Source: Nitrospirota bacterium (GTDB lineage: Bacteria; Nitrospirota; Thermodesulfovibrionia; Thermodesulfovibrionales; UBA1546). From it: DNA of 64,000 nucleotides. Positions 28,695-39,085 of this stretch are shown piece by piece. A program made the position numbers and the translations under genes. The notes under the pieces were generated by a model. That model was given only the letters and a program-made list of their open reading frames with translations, searched no databases and had not been told where the DNA came from. The DNA lies in assembly GCA_009773185.1 (NCBI GenBank), contig WPIF01000002.1:62001-126000 (forward strand). The letters are read 5' to 3'. Position 1 is the first letter of the stretch. Each line of letters starts with the position of its first letter.

Positions 28695-28728
28695 GAACAG
28701 GGGGGGCAATGCCCTCCCTGTTTTTTCT
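28695..28728 (+). terminator. Hairpin plus T-tract between aprA and qmoA
   Basis: aacaggg ggggcaatgcc ctccctgttttttc. Confidence 0.7.
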
Positions 28729-28734
28729 TCTGAA

Positions 28735-28780
28735 AGTGCATAGTATAAAATGCACGAATGTGCATTTTATAGTTTGCACT
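28735..28780. repeat. Perfect hairpin ATAAAATGCAC-gaat-GTGCATTTTAT with flanking agtgca/tgcact
   Basis: Direct reading of intergenic sequence between aprA and qmoA. Confidence 0.8.
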
Positions 28781-28818
28781 TTGCACTTAAATGTCAGAAT
28801 AGCTGCCGATAAGGAGGA

Positions 28819-30087
28819 TTGAAGATGGCAGAAAATAAAAAGGTTCTTGTAATAGGCGGAGGGTTCAGCGGTCTTACTGCAGCTGTAGAAACTGCTGAGG
28901 CCGGCGCTGAGGTTGTTATAGTGGAAAGGAAACCGTTCCTGGGCGGGAGGGTTACCCAGCTGAACAAATACTTTCCGAAGCTCTGTCCGCCCAACTGCGG
29001 TCTGGAGATCAATTTCAAAAGGATAAAGAACAATGGGGATATCTCCTTTCATACGCTTGCCGAGGTTGACAAGGTTTCAGGCCAGGAAGGCAATTATGAT
29101 GTGACGATCAAATTGAAGCCGCGGTTTGTAAATGACAAATGCGTAGGGTGTAATGCCTGCGCCGAGGCGTGTCCTGTTGAGATGCCGAATGAATTCAATT
29201 TCGGCCTTAACAACACAAAAGCCGCATATATAACCCATAATCAGGCTTTCCCTTTTCTGTATGCAATAGATGAAAAGCATTGCAAGGGAGCATCGTGCGG
29301 GAAATGCGCTGAAGCATGTAAATATAATGCGATTGACCTCTCGATGAAGGCCGAGACTTTAACTCTCAATGTTTCGTCTATTATTCTTGCTACCGGATGG
29401 GATTCATATGATGTCTCAAAGCTTGATATCCTGGGCGGCGGCAGGATTAAAAACGTCATTACCAATATGCAGATGGAGAGGCTTGCATCTCCAAATGGCC
29501 CGACAGCAGGAAAAATACTGAGGCCATCTGACGGCAAGGAAGTAAAAAGCATAGCATTTGTACAGTGCGCAGGAAGCAGGGATGAAAATCATCTGCCGTA
29601 CTGTTCATACATATGTTGTATGGCTTCGTTAAAACAGGTTACATATCTCAGAGATATATATCCTGATTCAAAAGCAACCGTGTTCTATATAGATATACGG
29701 ACGCCCGGAACGAGATATGAACAATTCTATACAAAAATCAAAGAGGACCCGAACGTGACGCTCACAAAGGGCAAGGTTGCAAAGATTACTGAAGATTCAG
29801 CGACAGGCGATGTTATCGTGGTTGCGGAAGATATCTTTGCAGGCAAGAAGGTAGAGGCAAAATTCGATATGGTAGTGCTTGCCGCGGGAATGGTACCTTC
29901 CACAAAAGGTTTGCCTGTACCTGCAGATATTTCTTATACGGCTGACGGTTTTGTGATTCCTTCTAAATTAAAGAAAGGCATATACGCAGTAGGAACTGCC
30001 AAAAGCCCGGTTGATGTATCAAGGTCAGTTCAGGATGCGACCGGAGTGGCAATCAAGAGCATCCAGAGTGCGAGGAGGGTGAAATAA
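28819..30087 (+). CDS. qmoA: QmoA, FAD/FeS HdrA-like subunit of quinone-interacting membrane oxidoreductase
   Basis: VLVIGGGFSGLTAAVETAEAGAEVVIVERKPFLGGRV; Fe-S CVGCNACAEACPVE; HdrA-like; gene order after aprBA. Confidence 0.94.
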   Translation: MKMAENKKVLVIGGGFSGLTAAVETAEAGAEVVIVERKPFLGGRVTQLNKYFPKLCPPNCGLEINFKRIKNNGDISFHTLAEVDKVSGQEGNYDVTIKLKPRFVNDKCVGCNACAEACPVEMPNEFNFGLNNTKAAYITHNQAFPFLYAIDEKHCKGASCGKCAEACKYNAIDLSMKAETLTLNVSSIILATGWDSYDVSKLDILGGGRIKNVITNMQMERLASPNGPTAGKILRPSDGKEVKSIAFVQCAGSRDENHLPYCSYICCMASLKQVTYLRDIYPDSKATVFYIDIRTPGTRYEQFYTKIKEDPNVTLTKGKVAKITEDSATGDVIVVAEDIFAGKKVEAKFDMVVLAAGMVPSTKGLPVPADISYTADGFVIPSKLKKGIYAVGTAKSPVDVSRSVQDATGVAIKSIQSARRVK

Positions 30088-30089
30088 AT

Positions 30090-32315
30090 ATGGAAAAGAA
30101 ATTCGGTGTATATATATGTACGGGCTGCAATATCGGAGAGTCCGTTAACATAGAGAAACTGAAAAAGAACACTGCCGGCGGCGGTGGCGTGCCTGCGGAT
30201 GTCATTAAAGAGCATCCGGTTCTGTGCAGTCCTGAGGGATTGGATATTATAAAAAATGATATTGCGGCAGGGACTAATACCATAATTATTGGTGCGTGTT
30301 CGCCACGCGTCAAATATGAAGAATTTGATTTTCCGGGAACCATAATAGAGCGTGTAAATCTGAGAGAGTTCGTTGCATGGAGCCTTGAGCCAAACACCGA
30401 GTCAACTCAGAGCGCTGCTGAAGATTATATGAAGATGGGTATAATCAAAACAAAAAAGGGAGAACTTCCTGCTCCCAATATCCTCGAGGACCTGAGCAAA
30501 AAACTGCTTGTAATTGGCGGAGGCATTACTGGCCTGACTGCCGCACTTGAGGCTGCCAATGCCGGTTATGAGGTTGTGCTTGTAGAGAAAGAAGCGGAGC
30601 TTGGGGGATGGGCAGCAAAGCTTTACAAGGAAGTCCCGAGGGAATATCCATTTGAAAAATTAGATGAACCTCTTGTTTTCAGCAAGATTAACGAAGCGGA
30701 ATCAAACCCGAATATAAAGGTATTTAAATCGGCGATAATCGAAAAGACAGACGGTCAGCCGGGTCTTTTTGATGTGACCATAAATACGAAAGGTACAAGT
30801 GAGACAATTAAGGTAGGCGCAATTATTATGGCTGCCGGATGGAAGCCCTATGATGCTACAAAACTCGGGCATCTTGGATATGGCAAGCCGAATGTAATAA
30901 CAAGTATTCAGATGGAAGAGATGGCAAAGAAGGGAAAGATAATACGCCCGTCTGACGGAAAAGAGGCCAAGAAGGTTGCTTTTATCCAGTGCGCGGGGTC
31001 AAGAGATCCAAATCATCTTCCATATTGCTCGTCATTCTGCTGTGCGACATCATTAAAGCAGGCAAAATATGTGAGAGAGAAAAACACCGATGCAATTGCC
31101 ATGATTTTCTATAAAGACATAAGAACACCGGGACAGGCTGAAATCTTCTATAAGAATATGCAGAATGACCCGGGTGTTATGCTTACGAAGGCTGATGTTA
31201 CCGGGATAAGCGATGGGGGAAGCGGCAATCTATATGTAGAGGCGGAAAATGCCCTTCTCGGAGATAAAATAAAAGTTGAGGCTGACCTTGTTGTCCTTGC
31301 AGTCGGAGTTGTTCCTGCAACACGCGCTCCTCAGGAATACCTTGACGGCCTTACAGAGGCAGGCAAAAAAGGTGATGATGCAAAAAATGCATACGTAACA
31401 GAAACTCCAAAACCTGAATTTATACTTAATCTTACATACAAACAGGGGCCTGAGATACCCTCGCTTGAGGGTTATTATGGGTTTGCGGATTCCAACTTTA
31501 TATGTTTCCAGTACGAGACCAGAAGGACAGGAATATATACGGCCGGCTGTGTAAGACAGCCTATGAATATGTCAGAGGCCCAGATGGATGCAGCAGGTGC
31601 AGCCCTTAAGGCAATCCAGTCTGTTGAGCACGTTGCAAAAGGCATGGCTGTTCATCCAAGGGCATGGGATACAACCTTCCCGGATCCTATGATGATAAAA
31701 TGCACTTCATGCAAAAGATGCACTGAAGAGTGTCCTTTTGGTGCCATTGACGAGGACGCCAAAGGCACACCGTTTTACAGGCTCAACCGTTGCAGGAGAT
31801 GCGGCACATGTATGGGTGCATGCCCTGAAAGAATAGTCTCTTTCAAGGATTTCAGCGTTGATATCATTGGGTCCATGATAAAAGGGATAGAGGTTACAGA
31901 GGATGAATTCAGGATAGTTGTGCTGGCATGCGAAAATGATGCCTATCCTGCCCTTGACAGCGCTGCAATAAAGCGTATTAAATTAAATGCCAATGTGAGA
32001 ATTATCCCTGTAAGATGCCTGGGATCCACAAATCTGGTTTGGGTTACTGATGCTTTTTCCAAGGGGATTGACGGAATGATTCTTCTGGGATGCAAGTATG
32101 GCGAGAATTATCAGTGCCATTTTGTTAAAGGCAGCGAACTTGCAAATTACCGTTTTAGCAAGGTAAAGGAGACGCTTGACAAACTCCAGTTGGAATCCGA
32201 CAGATGTTCGCTTATGCAGGTCTCGATATCCGAATACGACAAGCTCCCTGAAATGATCAACGACTTTGTTACAAGGGTCGAAGAAATCGGACCTAATCCG
32301 TTTAAGGAATTTTAA
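30090..32315 (+). CDS. qmoB: QmoB, HdrA-like with C-terminal MvhD-type domain
   Basis: GVYICTGCNIGESVNI; VIGGGITGLTAALEAANAGYEVVLVEKE; CTSCKRCTEECPFGAID; C-terminal IIPVRCLGSTNLVWVTDAF. Confidence 0.94.
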   Translation: MEKKFGVYICTGCNIGESVNIEKLKKNTAGGGGVPADVIKEHPVLCSPEGLDIIKNDIAAGTNTIIIGACSPRVKYEEFDFPGTIIERVNLREFVAWSLEPNTESTQSAAEDYMKMGIIKTKKGELPAPNILEDLSKKLLVIGGGITGLTAALEAANAGYEVVLVEKEAELGGWAAKLYKEVPREYPFEKLDEPLVFSKINEAESNPNIKVFKSAIIEKTDGQPGLFDVTINTKGTSETIKVGAIIMAAGWKPYDATKLGHLGYGKPNVITSIQMEEMAKKGKIIRPSDGKEAKKVAFIQCAGSRDPNHLPYCSSFCCATSLKQAKYVREKNTDAIAMIFYKDIRTPGQAEIFYKNMQNDPGVMLTKADVTGISDGGSGNLYVEAENALLGDKIKVEADLVVLAVGVVPATRAPQEYLDGLTEAGKKGDDAKNAYVTETPKPEFILNLTYKQGPEIPSLEGYYGFADSNFICFQYETRRTGIYTAGCVRQPMNMSEAQMDAAGAALKAIQSVEHVAKGMAVHPRAWDTTFPDPMMIKCTSCKRCTEECPFGAIDEDAKGTPFYRLNRCRRCGTCMGACPERIVSFKDFSVDIIGSMIKGIEVTEDEFRIVVLACENDAYPALDSAAIKRIKLNANVRIIPVRCLGSTNLVWVTDAFSKGIDGMILLGCKYGENYQCHFVKGSELANYRFSKVKETLDKLQLESDRCSLMQVSISEYDKLPEMINDFVTRVEEIGPNPFKEF

Positions 32316-32376
32316 AAAAAGCTGTTAGCTGTTAGTTTGCTGAAAGCTAACAACTATAAAAAATTAGGAGGAATGA

Positions 32377-33528
32377 ATGGCAGAGCAAGTAATTAAACCT
32401 GATTTGAATTTTATAAACGATGTTATCGCCTCAGGCGGCGAGTCGCTGAAAAAATGTTTTCAGTGCGCAACCTGCTCGGTTGTATGCAATGTAACCCCAG
32501 AGGACAAGCCCTTTCCAAGAAAAGAGATGCTTCAGGCACAATGGGGGCTGAAGGATAAACTTTTAGCCAACCCTGATATCTGGCTTTGCCATCAATGCAG
32601 CGATTGCACTGCCTATTGCCCGAGAGGCGCAAAGCCCGGAGAAGTGCTTGGTGCAATCAGAAAGATGAGCCTTCAGGAGTTTTCGGTCCCTGGCTTTATG
32701 GTGAAGATGGTAAATCAGCCTAAGTTTCTTCTGGTGCTTCTTGCAGTGCCTGCGCTGCTCTACATATTGATTATAGCCTCCCAGGGCTTTTTCGGAGACG
32801 TCAGCATACCTACTGAGGACGGAAAGATTGTATACGGGAAATTTCTTTTTTCCCTTTATTATGTTGACACGGTTTTTACAGCCATTGCCCTCTTTGCGGC
32901 ATTTAGTCTGTTACTTGGGATTACAAAATACTGGAGGGCCATGAGCGCTGCTGCCCCAAATGCAAAGGGGTCCTTCGGTAAGGCTCTCTCCGATACAATT
33001 CTGGAGATACTCGGCCATAACCGCTTCAGAAAGTGTGAAGTAACAAAGGGCAGGGCCACAGCGCATATGCTGGTGTTTTACAGCTTTATCGGCCTCTTCA
33101 TAACTACAATATTGGCCTTTGCAAAAGTCATCCCGGAGTATTTTGAACATTTCGGGACCCATTTGGGCATTGACCAGTCGCTCCTCGATGGTTTAACGGT
33201 TATATACAAAATACTCGGAAATATAAGTGCGGCTGCGCTGGTCCTCGGCATTTTGCTTGTGATATCTAACAGGTTCAAGAACCAGGAAAAGGCCGGGTTA
33301 GGGGGCTATTACGACTGGCTCTTTATCCTGCTTGTGGCAGGCGTAGGCGTTTCAGGGCTGCTGGCCCAGTTTCTGAGAATGGCCAACACAGTGGTTGCTT
33401 ACCCAACCTATGTAGTGCATCTCTGTCTGGTCTTTTTCCTTTTTGCATATGCCCCATTTTCCAAAATGGCTCATATGGCTTACAGGGCAACAGCAATGAT
33501 TTTTGCAAAACAGGCTGGAAGGGGATAA
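32377..33528 (+). CDS. qmoC: QmoC, HdrC/HdrE-like FeS and cytochrome b membrane subunit
   Basis: CFQCATCSVVCNVTPEDKPFPRKEM; WLCHQCSDCTAYCPRGAKPGEVLGAIR; multiple TM helices. Confidence 0.94.
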   Translation: MAEQVIKPDLNFINDVIASGGESLKKCFQCATCSVVCNVTPEDKPFPRKEMLQAQWGLKDKLLANPDIWLCHQCSDCTAYCPRGAKPGEVLGAIRKMSLQEFSVPGFMVKMVNQPKFLLVLLAVPALLYILIIASQGFFGDVSIPTEDGKIVYGKFLFSLYYVDTVFTAIALFAAFSLLLGITKYWRAMSAAAPNAKGSFGKALSDTILEILGHNRFRKCEVTKGRATAHMLVFYSFIGLFITTILAFAKVIPEYFEHFGTHLGIDQSLLDGLTVIYKILGNISAAALVLGILLVISNRFKNQEKAGLGGYYDWLFILLVAGVGVSGLLAQFLRMANTVVAYPTYVVHLCLVFFLFAYAPFSKMAHMAYRATAMIFAKQAGRG

Positions 33529-33538
33529 TGGTGTTCCA

Positions 33539-33967
33539 ATGAAGATAAGAGATTTGATAAGAGACAAAGGGCTTGAGTTTATCGCAGTTGACAGTAATGC
33601 AACTGTGGATATTGCAATCAACAAGATGGTAGACCGGAACATTGGCGCCATACTTGTAATGGAAGACGGCAAGCTGGCAGGGCTGTTTACTGAAAGAGAT
33701 GTTCTTAGATGCTGGGCAACCAAAGGAGAAAATTTCTGCAGAATCCCCATAAAAGAGGTTATGACAAAGGACCTCGTGATTGCAGAACCTGATGATGAAG
33801 TGAATTATGCAATGACAATCATGATAAACAAGAGAATCAGGCATCTGCCTGTTATAGAAAAAGGCAAGATAATAAGCGTAGTATCTATCCGCGATATGGT
33901 CAAGGCGCAGGTGAGCAATTTGCAGGCAGAGGTGCATTATCTGAAGGATTATATTACAGGGGGATAA
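33539..33967 (+). CDS. CBS-domain pair protein
   Basis: KIRDLIRDKGLEFIAVDSNATVDIAINKMVDRNIGAILVMEDGKLAGLFTERDVLR...VMTKDLVIAEPDDEVNYAMTIMINKRIRHLPVIEKGKIISVVSIRDMVK; ORF-track start 33503 overlaps qmoC, ATG at 33539 preferred. Confidence 0.9.
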   Translation: MKIRDLIRDKGLEFIAVDSNATVDIAINKMVDRNIGAILVMEDGKLAGLFTERDVLRCWATKGENFCRIPIKEVMTKDLVIAEPDDEVNYAMTIMINKRIRHLPVIEKGKIISVVSIRDMVKAQVSNLQAEVHYLKDYITGG

Positions 33968-34132
33968 TACCAAGTTAAGAAGTTAAAAGTTGAAAGTTGG
34001 ACTAAAACTGAAAACTGAAAACTGATTAAGGAGGTGAGGGGAAGTCTTAAAAGAGAAGTAAGGGGCGGCTGTAATAATTTTTGCGAAACCATTGGTTTTT
34101 AGATATGAAACTTTGTAAAAAGGAGGAGATGA

Positions 34133-36208
34133 ATGAGTAATACTATACTTTTTGCCTTAGGTTGCGGAGTATTAGGCATCATATACGCCGTGATAACCGC
34201 AATGTGGGTATCAAAGCAGGATGCAGGAAGCGCCAAGATGCAGGAGATTTCGAATGCGGTCAAAGAGGGCGCTTATGCGTTCCTTGCCCGTGAATATAAA
34301 ACAGTTGCAATCGTGGCCGTTGCTCTGGTTATTTTGATTGCTGTTATGGGACTTGGTATCTGGACCTCTATTGGTTTTCTTATTGGAACAGTGGGTTCTG
34401 CACTTGCCGGCTTTGTGGGTATGTGGGTTACGGTGCGTGCAAATGTTCGTACAACCCAGGCCGCGCATAAAGGGCTTCAGGCTGCACTCGGCCTTGCATT
34501 CAAGGGCGGTTCTGTGACAGGAGTCATGGTCGTTGGCCTCGGAATTATAGGCCTTGCGGGATTTTATTTTATAGCAAAGCAGGCAGCCCCTGAGATGGCA
34601 TTCCATGCACTCGTGGGACTCGGTTTCGGATGCTCGCTCATGAGCGTGTTTGCCCGTATCGCAGGCGGTATCTATACAAAGGCAGCTGATGTTGGAGCTG
34701 ACCTTGTTGGAAAAGTTGAAGCAGGAATTCCTGAAGATGATCCCAGAAACCCCGCAGTTATCGCTGATAATGTTGGCGACAACGTAGGCGACTGCGCAGG
34801 CATGGCAGCCGACCTTTATGAAACATACACAGTTACACTCGTTGCGGCAATGCTCCTTGCCAAGACAGTTTTTGGCGCTGATAGCGCATGGGTGGAATTT
34901 CCGATGCTCCTCGGCGGAATATCAATCATTGCTTCCATTATCGGGACCTTTGCAGTAAGGCTCGGCAAAAGCCAGTATATCATGGGCGCCCTTTATAAGG
35001 GGCTTGCTGTTGCAGGCATTCTTGCGGCAATAACATTTTATATTGTAACAGGCAAGTTCCTGGAAGACGCATCAGCGCAGGCTTCATTAATTGCGCATCC
35101 GTCATTTACACAGATGAATGTTTTCCTTATGGCGCTTATCGGCCTTGCATTGACCGGGCTGATCGTGGTAATAACTGAGTACTTCACTGCTTCGAAGTAT
35201 CCCCCGGTGAAACACATTGCAAAGGCCAGCCTGACCGGTCACGGCACAAACGTTATAGCAGGCCTCGCAGTCAGCATGAAGTCAACAGCTGCGCCTGTTA
35301 TAGTTATTGTTGCCTCAATCCTTGGCGCCTATTATTTGGGCGGCGGATTTGACGGTGATGCAGCAGGCGGTCTTTTTGCAATTGCACTGTCAGCAGTTTC
35401 GATGCTTTCAATGACAGGAATTGTTGTTGCGATTGACTCATACGGCCCGATAACAGACAACGCAGGCGGCATCGCAGAGATGTCAGGACTGCCCGAAGAG
35501 ATCCGTAACATCACAGACCCGTTGGATGCAGTCGGAAACACAACAAAGGCTGTTACAAAGGGTTATGCTATAGGCTCGGCAGGCCTTGCAGCTCTGGTTC
35601 TTTTTGCGGAGTATTCAAGGTCCTTTAGCACGCAGCTTTATTTTGACCTTTCAAACCCAATGGTTCTGGCCGGTCTTTTCATCGGCGGTCTGCTCCCTTA
35701 TTATTACGGCTCACTTCTTATGGAGGCTGTTGGAAAGGCAGCAGGCAGCATTGTTGAGGAAGTCAGAAGACAGTTCAGGGAGATCCCCGGCATTATGGAA
35801 TATAAGGCAAAGCCGGAATACGGCAAGTGCGTTGACATTGTCACAAAAGGCGCTATCAAGCAGATGATGGTACCTGCTCTTATCCCTGTTGTTGTTCCTA
35901 TCGTAGTTGGCCTTACCCTTGGCAAGGAAGCACTCGGTGGAGTTCTTATCGGAAGCATACTGACCGGACTCTTCCAGGCCATCGCCATGACAAGCGGCGG
36001 CGGCGCATGGGACAACGCCAAGAAATCCTTTGAAGAAGGCGTTACCGATGACACAGGGAAAGTTCATAAGAAGGGAAGCGATGGGCACAAAGCCTCTGTT
36101 ACAGGCGACACAGTCGGCGACCCTTACAAGGACACAGCAGGCCCGGCAATTAACCCTATGATTAAGGTTATAAACATTGTCGCGCTTCTGATTGTTCCAT
36201 TGCTGTAA
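34133..36208 (+). CDS. hppA: Membrane-bound pyrophosphatase (K+-independent type signature)
   Basis: [110 protein letters not shown]. Confidence 0.97.
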   Translation: MSNTILFALGCGVLGIIYAVITAMWVSKQDAGSAKMQEISNAVKEGAYAFLAREYKTVAIVAVALVILIAVMGLGIWTSIGFLIGTVGSALAGFVGMWVTVRANVRTTQAAHKGLQAALGLAFKGGSVTGVMVVGLGIIGLAGFYFIAKQAAPEMAFHALVGLGFGCSLMSVFARIAGGIYTKAADVGADLVGKVEAGIPEDDPRNPAVIADNVGDNVGDCAGMAADLYETYTVTLVAAMLLAKTVFGADSAWVEFPMLLGGISIIASIIGTFAVRLGKSQYIMGALYKGLAVAGILAAITFYIVTGKFLEDASAQASLIAHPSFTQMNVFLMALIGLALTGLIVVITEYFTASKYPPVKHIAKASLTGHGTNVIAGLAVSMKSTAAPVIVIVASILGAYYLGGGFDGDAAGGLFAIALSAVSMLSMTGIVVAIDSYGPITDNAGGIAEMSGLPEEIRNITDPLDAVGNTTKAVTKGYAIGSAGLAALVLFAEYSRSFSTQLYFDLSNPMVLAGLFIGGLLPYYYGSLLMEAVGKAAGSIVEEVRRQFREIPGIMEYKAKPEYGKCVDIVTKGAIKQMMVPALIPVVVPIVVGLTLGKEALGGVLIGSILTGLFQAIAMTSGGGAWDNAKKSFEEGVTDDTGKVHKKGSDGHKASVTGDTVGDPYKDTAGPAINPMIKVINIVALLIVPLL

Positions 36209-36222
36209 TAAAAGGTAAGTTT

Positions 36223-36257
36223 AAAAGGCCGTCCCGATTTCCGGGACGGCCTTTTTT
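36223..36257 (+). terminator. Rho-independent terminator after hppA
   Basis: aaaaggccgtcccgatttccgggacggccttttttatt. Confidence 0.9.
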
Positions 36258-36271
36258 ATTTGCGCAAAGAA

Positions 36272-36664
36272 TTACAGTCCGAGTTCTTTTTTCAGCCAGT
36301 CCCGTATCTCATCAGTAATGGCGTACATGCCATGCGTAGGAGGGAGTGCCGGCTTGTCAATTGCAGTCCGGAGCATCTCAGCCGGTATCTCATCTATCTT
36401 GCCTATAGTAGTGGTGATGTCAGACCTTCCTATTCTCAGAAGCATCAGTCCAGGCGGTTCTGTTTCAGACTCGATGTAAAACATGTACCCGGTGATTTCT
36501 TTGAGTTTTTCGAGATCCTCGGGATGGGCCTGAAAACGGGGCTCCATCATAACCTGAGGTGTTACATTGAATTTGATCTCAGACAGAATGTCAGGACGTT
36601 TTTTTATATCGTTAAGCCCGAGTATGTCATAAATGTTCATATCATCCAATTCATTGCTGTTCAT
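36272..36664 (-). CDS. Hypothetical protein
   Basis: Complete 130 aa ORF convergent with hppA; no recognised motif. Confidence 0.55.
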   Translation of the reverse strand: MNSNELDDMNIYDILGLNDIKKRPDILSEIKFNVTPQVMMEPRFQAHPEDLEKLKEITGYMFYIESETEPPGLMLLRIGRSDITTTIGKIDEIPAEMLRTAIDKPALPPTHGMYAITDEIRDWLKKELGL

Positions 36665-36990
36665 ATTGGTACCTCTTTCCTGTTTGGTGGTTAGGAGAAT
36701 GCCTGCCGTGGAACATAATCCTAGTTTAATCGGTTTTGTGTTGTATTATATCATATAAGAGCAGTTGCAAGCTCTGACTATTGCCTGGTGTGCAGCTCTC
36801 AGAAAATGACTGTCAGATGGCATAGCTCCTCGCTGGTTTCAGAAGGCGCCTTTCTGCTATAATAGACCATCCTGCATTTACAGGCAATAAATGTGTCATT
36901 CCCGCTGGAACAGAAGAACTGAGGAGACTGCAAGCGCCTGGAATTTTTTACAGGATTTGTTCTTACAAAATAAAAGTAAAGGAAATCAAA

Positions 36991-37902
36991 ATGAATAGTG
37001 AGCAAAAAGGATTCGATGAGGGATTGTCAGAAGTAAAAAAAGATGTTGAGGCAAAAGTCAAGAAAAGCGTGGTTGTGCCTGAGTACCTGACCGGGCAATC
37101 AAAAATGCATTTCCGCTGTTATCCCGGCACCGGCTGCTTCACAAAATGCTGCAGCGGAACAAGGATACTCCTTTCGCCCTACGATATATACGCGCTGAAA
37201 AAAAGACTCGGCATGACATATAATGAGTTCCTTGCAACCCATACCCAGCAGTCATTCATTGACAATACCCCTCTTCCAATCACTATTCTTAAGATGAAGA
37301 ATGATGAGACAAAGTCATGCCCCTTTGTTACAGTTGAAGGGTGCACTGTATATGCCGACCGTCCTCTCACCTGCCGGTATTATCCGATAGGCATGGGCAT
37401 CATGAAGCAGTTTGACAAGGGAACCGGCACCAACTTTTTTATAAAGATAAAGGAAGACCATTGTCTGGGCCATAATGAAGATAAGGTCTGGACCATTGAC
37501 AAATGGCGGGCAGACCAGGGCTCGACCGTATATGATGAGATAAACAATGACTGGATGGAGGTAGTGCTCAAGGCAAAGACACTCGGAATGGTTGAGTTCA
37601 GCCAGAAGTCTCTGAGCCTGTTCTTCATGGTCAGTTCGAACCTTGATGCCTTCAGAAAGTTTGTTTTTGAAAGCAATTTTCTTAATGCGTATGATATCGA
37701 GCCGGAGGTTGTCAAGCGGATAAAGGAAGACGAAATTGAACTCCTGAAATTTTCTCTCTCGTGGCTCAGATTCACCATGTATGGCGAAGGGGATTTCAAG
37801 GTGAAGGAAGAAGCCAGGAAGACGGCCAGGGAAAGGCTGATTGCTGAACGCGAAGAGCAGTCCCGGCTGGAGCGGGAAAGAAGTCACAGGGAGCCGGACT
37901 GA
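36991..37902 (+). CDS. YkgJ-family cysteine-cluster protein
   Basis: FRCYPGTGCFTKCCSGTRILLSPYDIYALKKRLG...CPFVTVEGCTVYADRPLTCRYYPIG. Confidence 0.85.
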   Translation: MNSEQKGFDEGLSEVKKDVEAKVKKSVVVPEYLTGQSKMHFRCYPGTGCFTKCCSGTRILLSPYDIYALKKRLGMTYNEFLATHTQQSFIDNTPLPITILKMKNDETKSCPFVTVEGCTVYADRPLTCRYYPIGMGIMKQFDKGTGTNFFIKIKEDHCLGHNEDKVWTIDKWRADQGSTVYDEINNDWMEVVLKAKTLGMVEFSQKSLSLFFMVSSNLDAFRKFVFESNFLNAYDIEPEVVKRIKEDEIELLKFSLSWLRFTMYGEGDFKVKEEARKTARERLIAEREEQSRLERERSHREPD

Positions 37903-38023
37903 TACCGCAGATATTTCTTGCTAACATTGATTGTCTGATTAAGAACAAGAAAAGGGAATGTTGTGCTGGCTTACGAATCCGGTATTTTGCCTGAGTTTAT
38001 TTCACAAATAAGATTAACTGGGT

Positions 38024-38716
38024 GTGTTGAATTTTTCAGATGCCTATGTTATTTTCATCATTGTCATGAGCGATAGACATATAACTGATAATAAATGCCT
38101 GCCAAAGCGCGTGCAATTTCCGGATGACGAATCAAAATTCAGATGGATGCCGATGCTTCTCGATGCCTATGCAATAATTGATGAAGGCATTGCTATTGCC
38201 ATCAGCGAAGAAGATAAACGCGATATAAAACTGTCATGTAAAAAAGGCTGTGACAGCTGCTGCCGCACGCATAAAGATATCCCTGTTTATCCGTTGGAAC
38301 TGGTTGGAATCTACTGGTTTTCCACGGAAAAGGTAGTTCAGCCCGTGCGTGAAATTCTTAAGAGGCAACTATCAAGCCATATAAAAGGAGACCCCTGCCC
38401 TTTTCTTATAAACAGTTCCTGCTCGATACATCTTATCCGCCCCATAGCATGCAGGCAGTTTAATGTTTTCAACAGGCAGTGCGCTGAAGGTGAAGACCCG
38501 TTTTATACCAGAAGAGATGATGTCCTGACTCCGATAAAAGATTATACTGCTCAGGCTTTCTATACTATGCTCCCATTCTATGGGGTTACTGATGAGGATG
38601 ACAAAATTGATGCCATAGAAAATAATCTCATTCATTCCCTTGTTCGCATTCTGCAATCATGCAGTTGGAAAGAGCTGGCCGGAATAATGACTGATTTTGA
38701 TGCAAAAAAGCATTAA
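38024..38716 (+). CDS. YkgJ-family cysteine-cluster protein (second copy)
   Basis: SCKKGCDSCCRTHKDIPVYPLELVGI...CPFLINSSCSIHLIRPIACRQFNVF. Confidence 0.8.
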   Translation: MLNFSDAYVIFIIVMSDRHITDNKCLPKRVQFPDDESKFRWMPMLLDAYAIIDEGIAIAISEEDKRDIKLSCKKGCDSCCRTHKDIPVYPLELVGIYWFSTEKVVQPVREILKRQLSSHIKGDPCPFLINSSCSIHLIRPIACRQFNVFNRQCAEGEDPFYTRRDDVLTPIKDYTAQAFYTMLPFYGVTDEDDKIDAIENNLIHSLVRILQSCSWKELAGIMTDFDAKKH

Positions 38717-39085
38717 ACTTTCAGTTCATCCGGCAATCTGCTTGTAATGCAGGTTTAATTAGCTAACAGAGCACACACATGTAAATCAATGTAGTGCATG
38801 CGGAAATCATTGCTGTATAAGACTTTGGAGGGGTTTGGGCAGGCGCTCTTTCAGAAACCCCATGATTTAGATGTAACACGCTGATTTAATTGATTTTTTA
38901 TAATGCACATAAAATAGGCAAAATGGAGAAGATGAAGGCAAATAGAGGGAATGCGAAGCCTTATAACAACTTAATTAACAAGTTATGAACAATTGTTGAT
39001 AAGCTAAAGTTAAGATTTACAGATTGCATGCTTGTAATATATTTTTAATAGAAAATTAAACCGCACAAAAAAATAAATAAATTCT

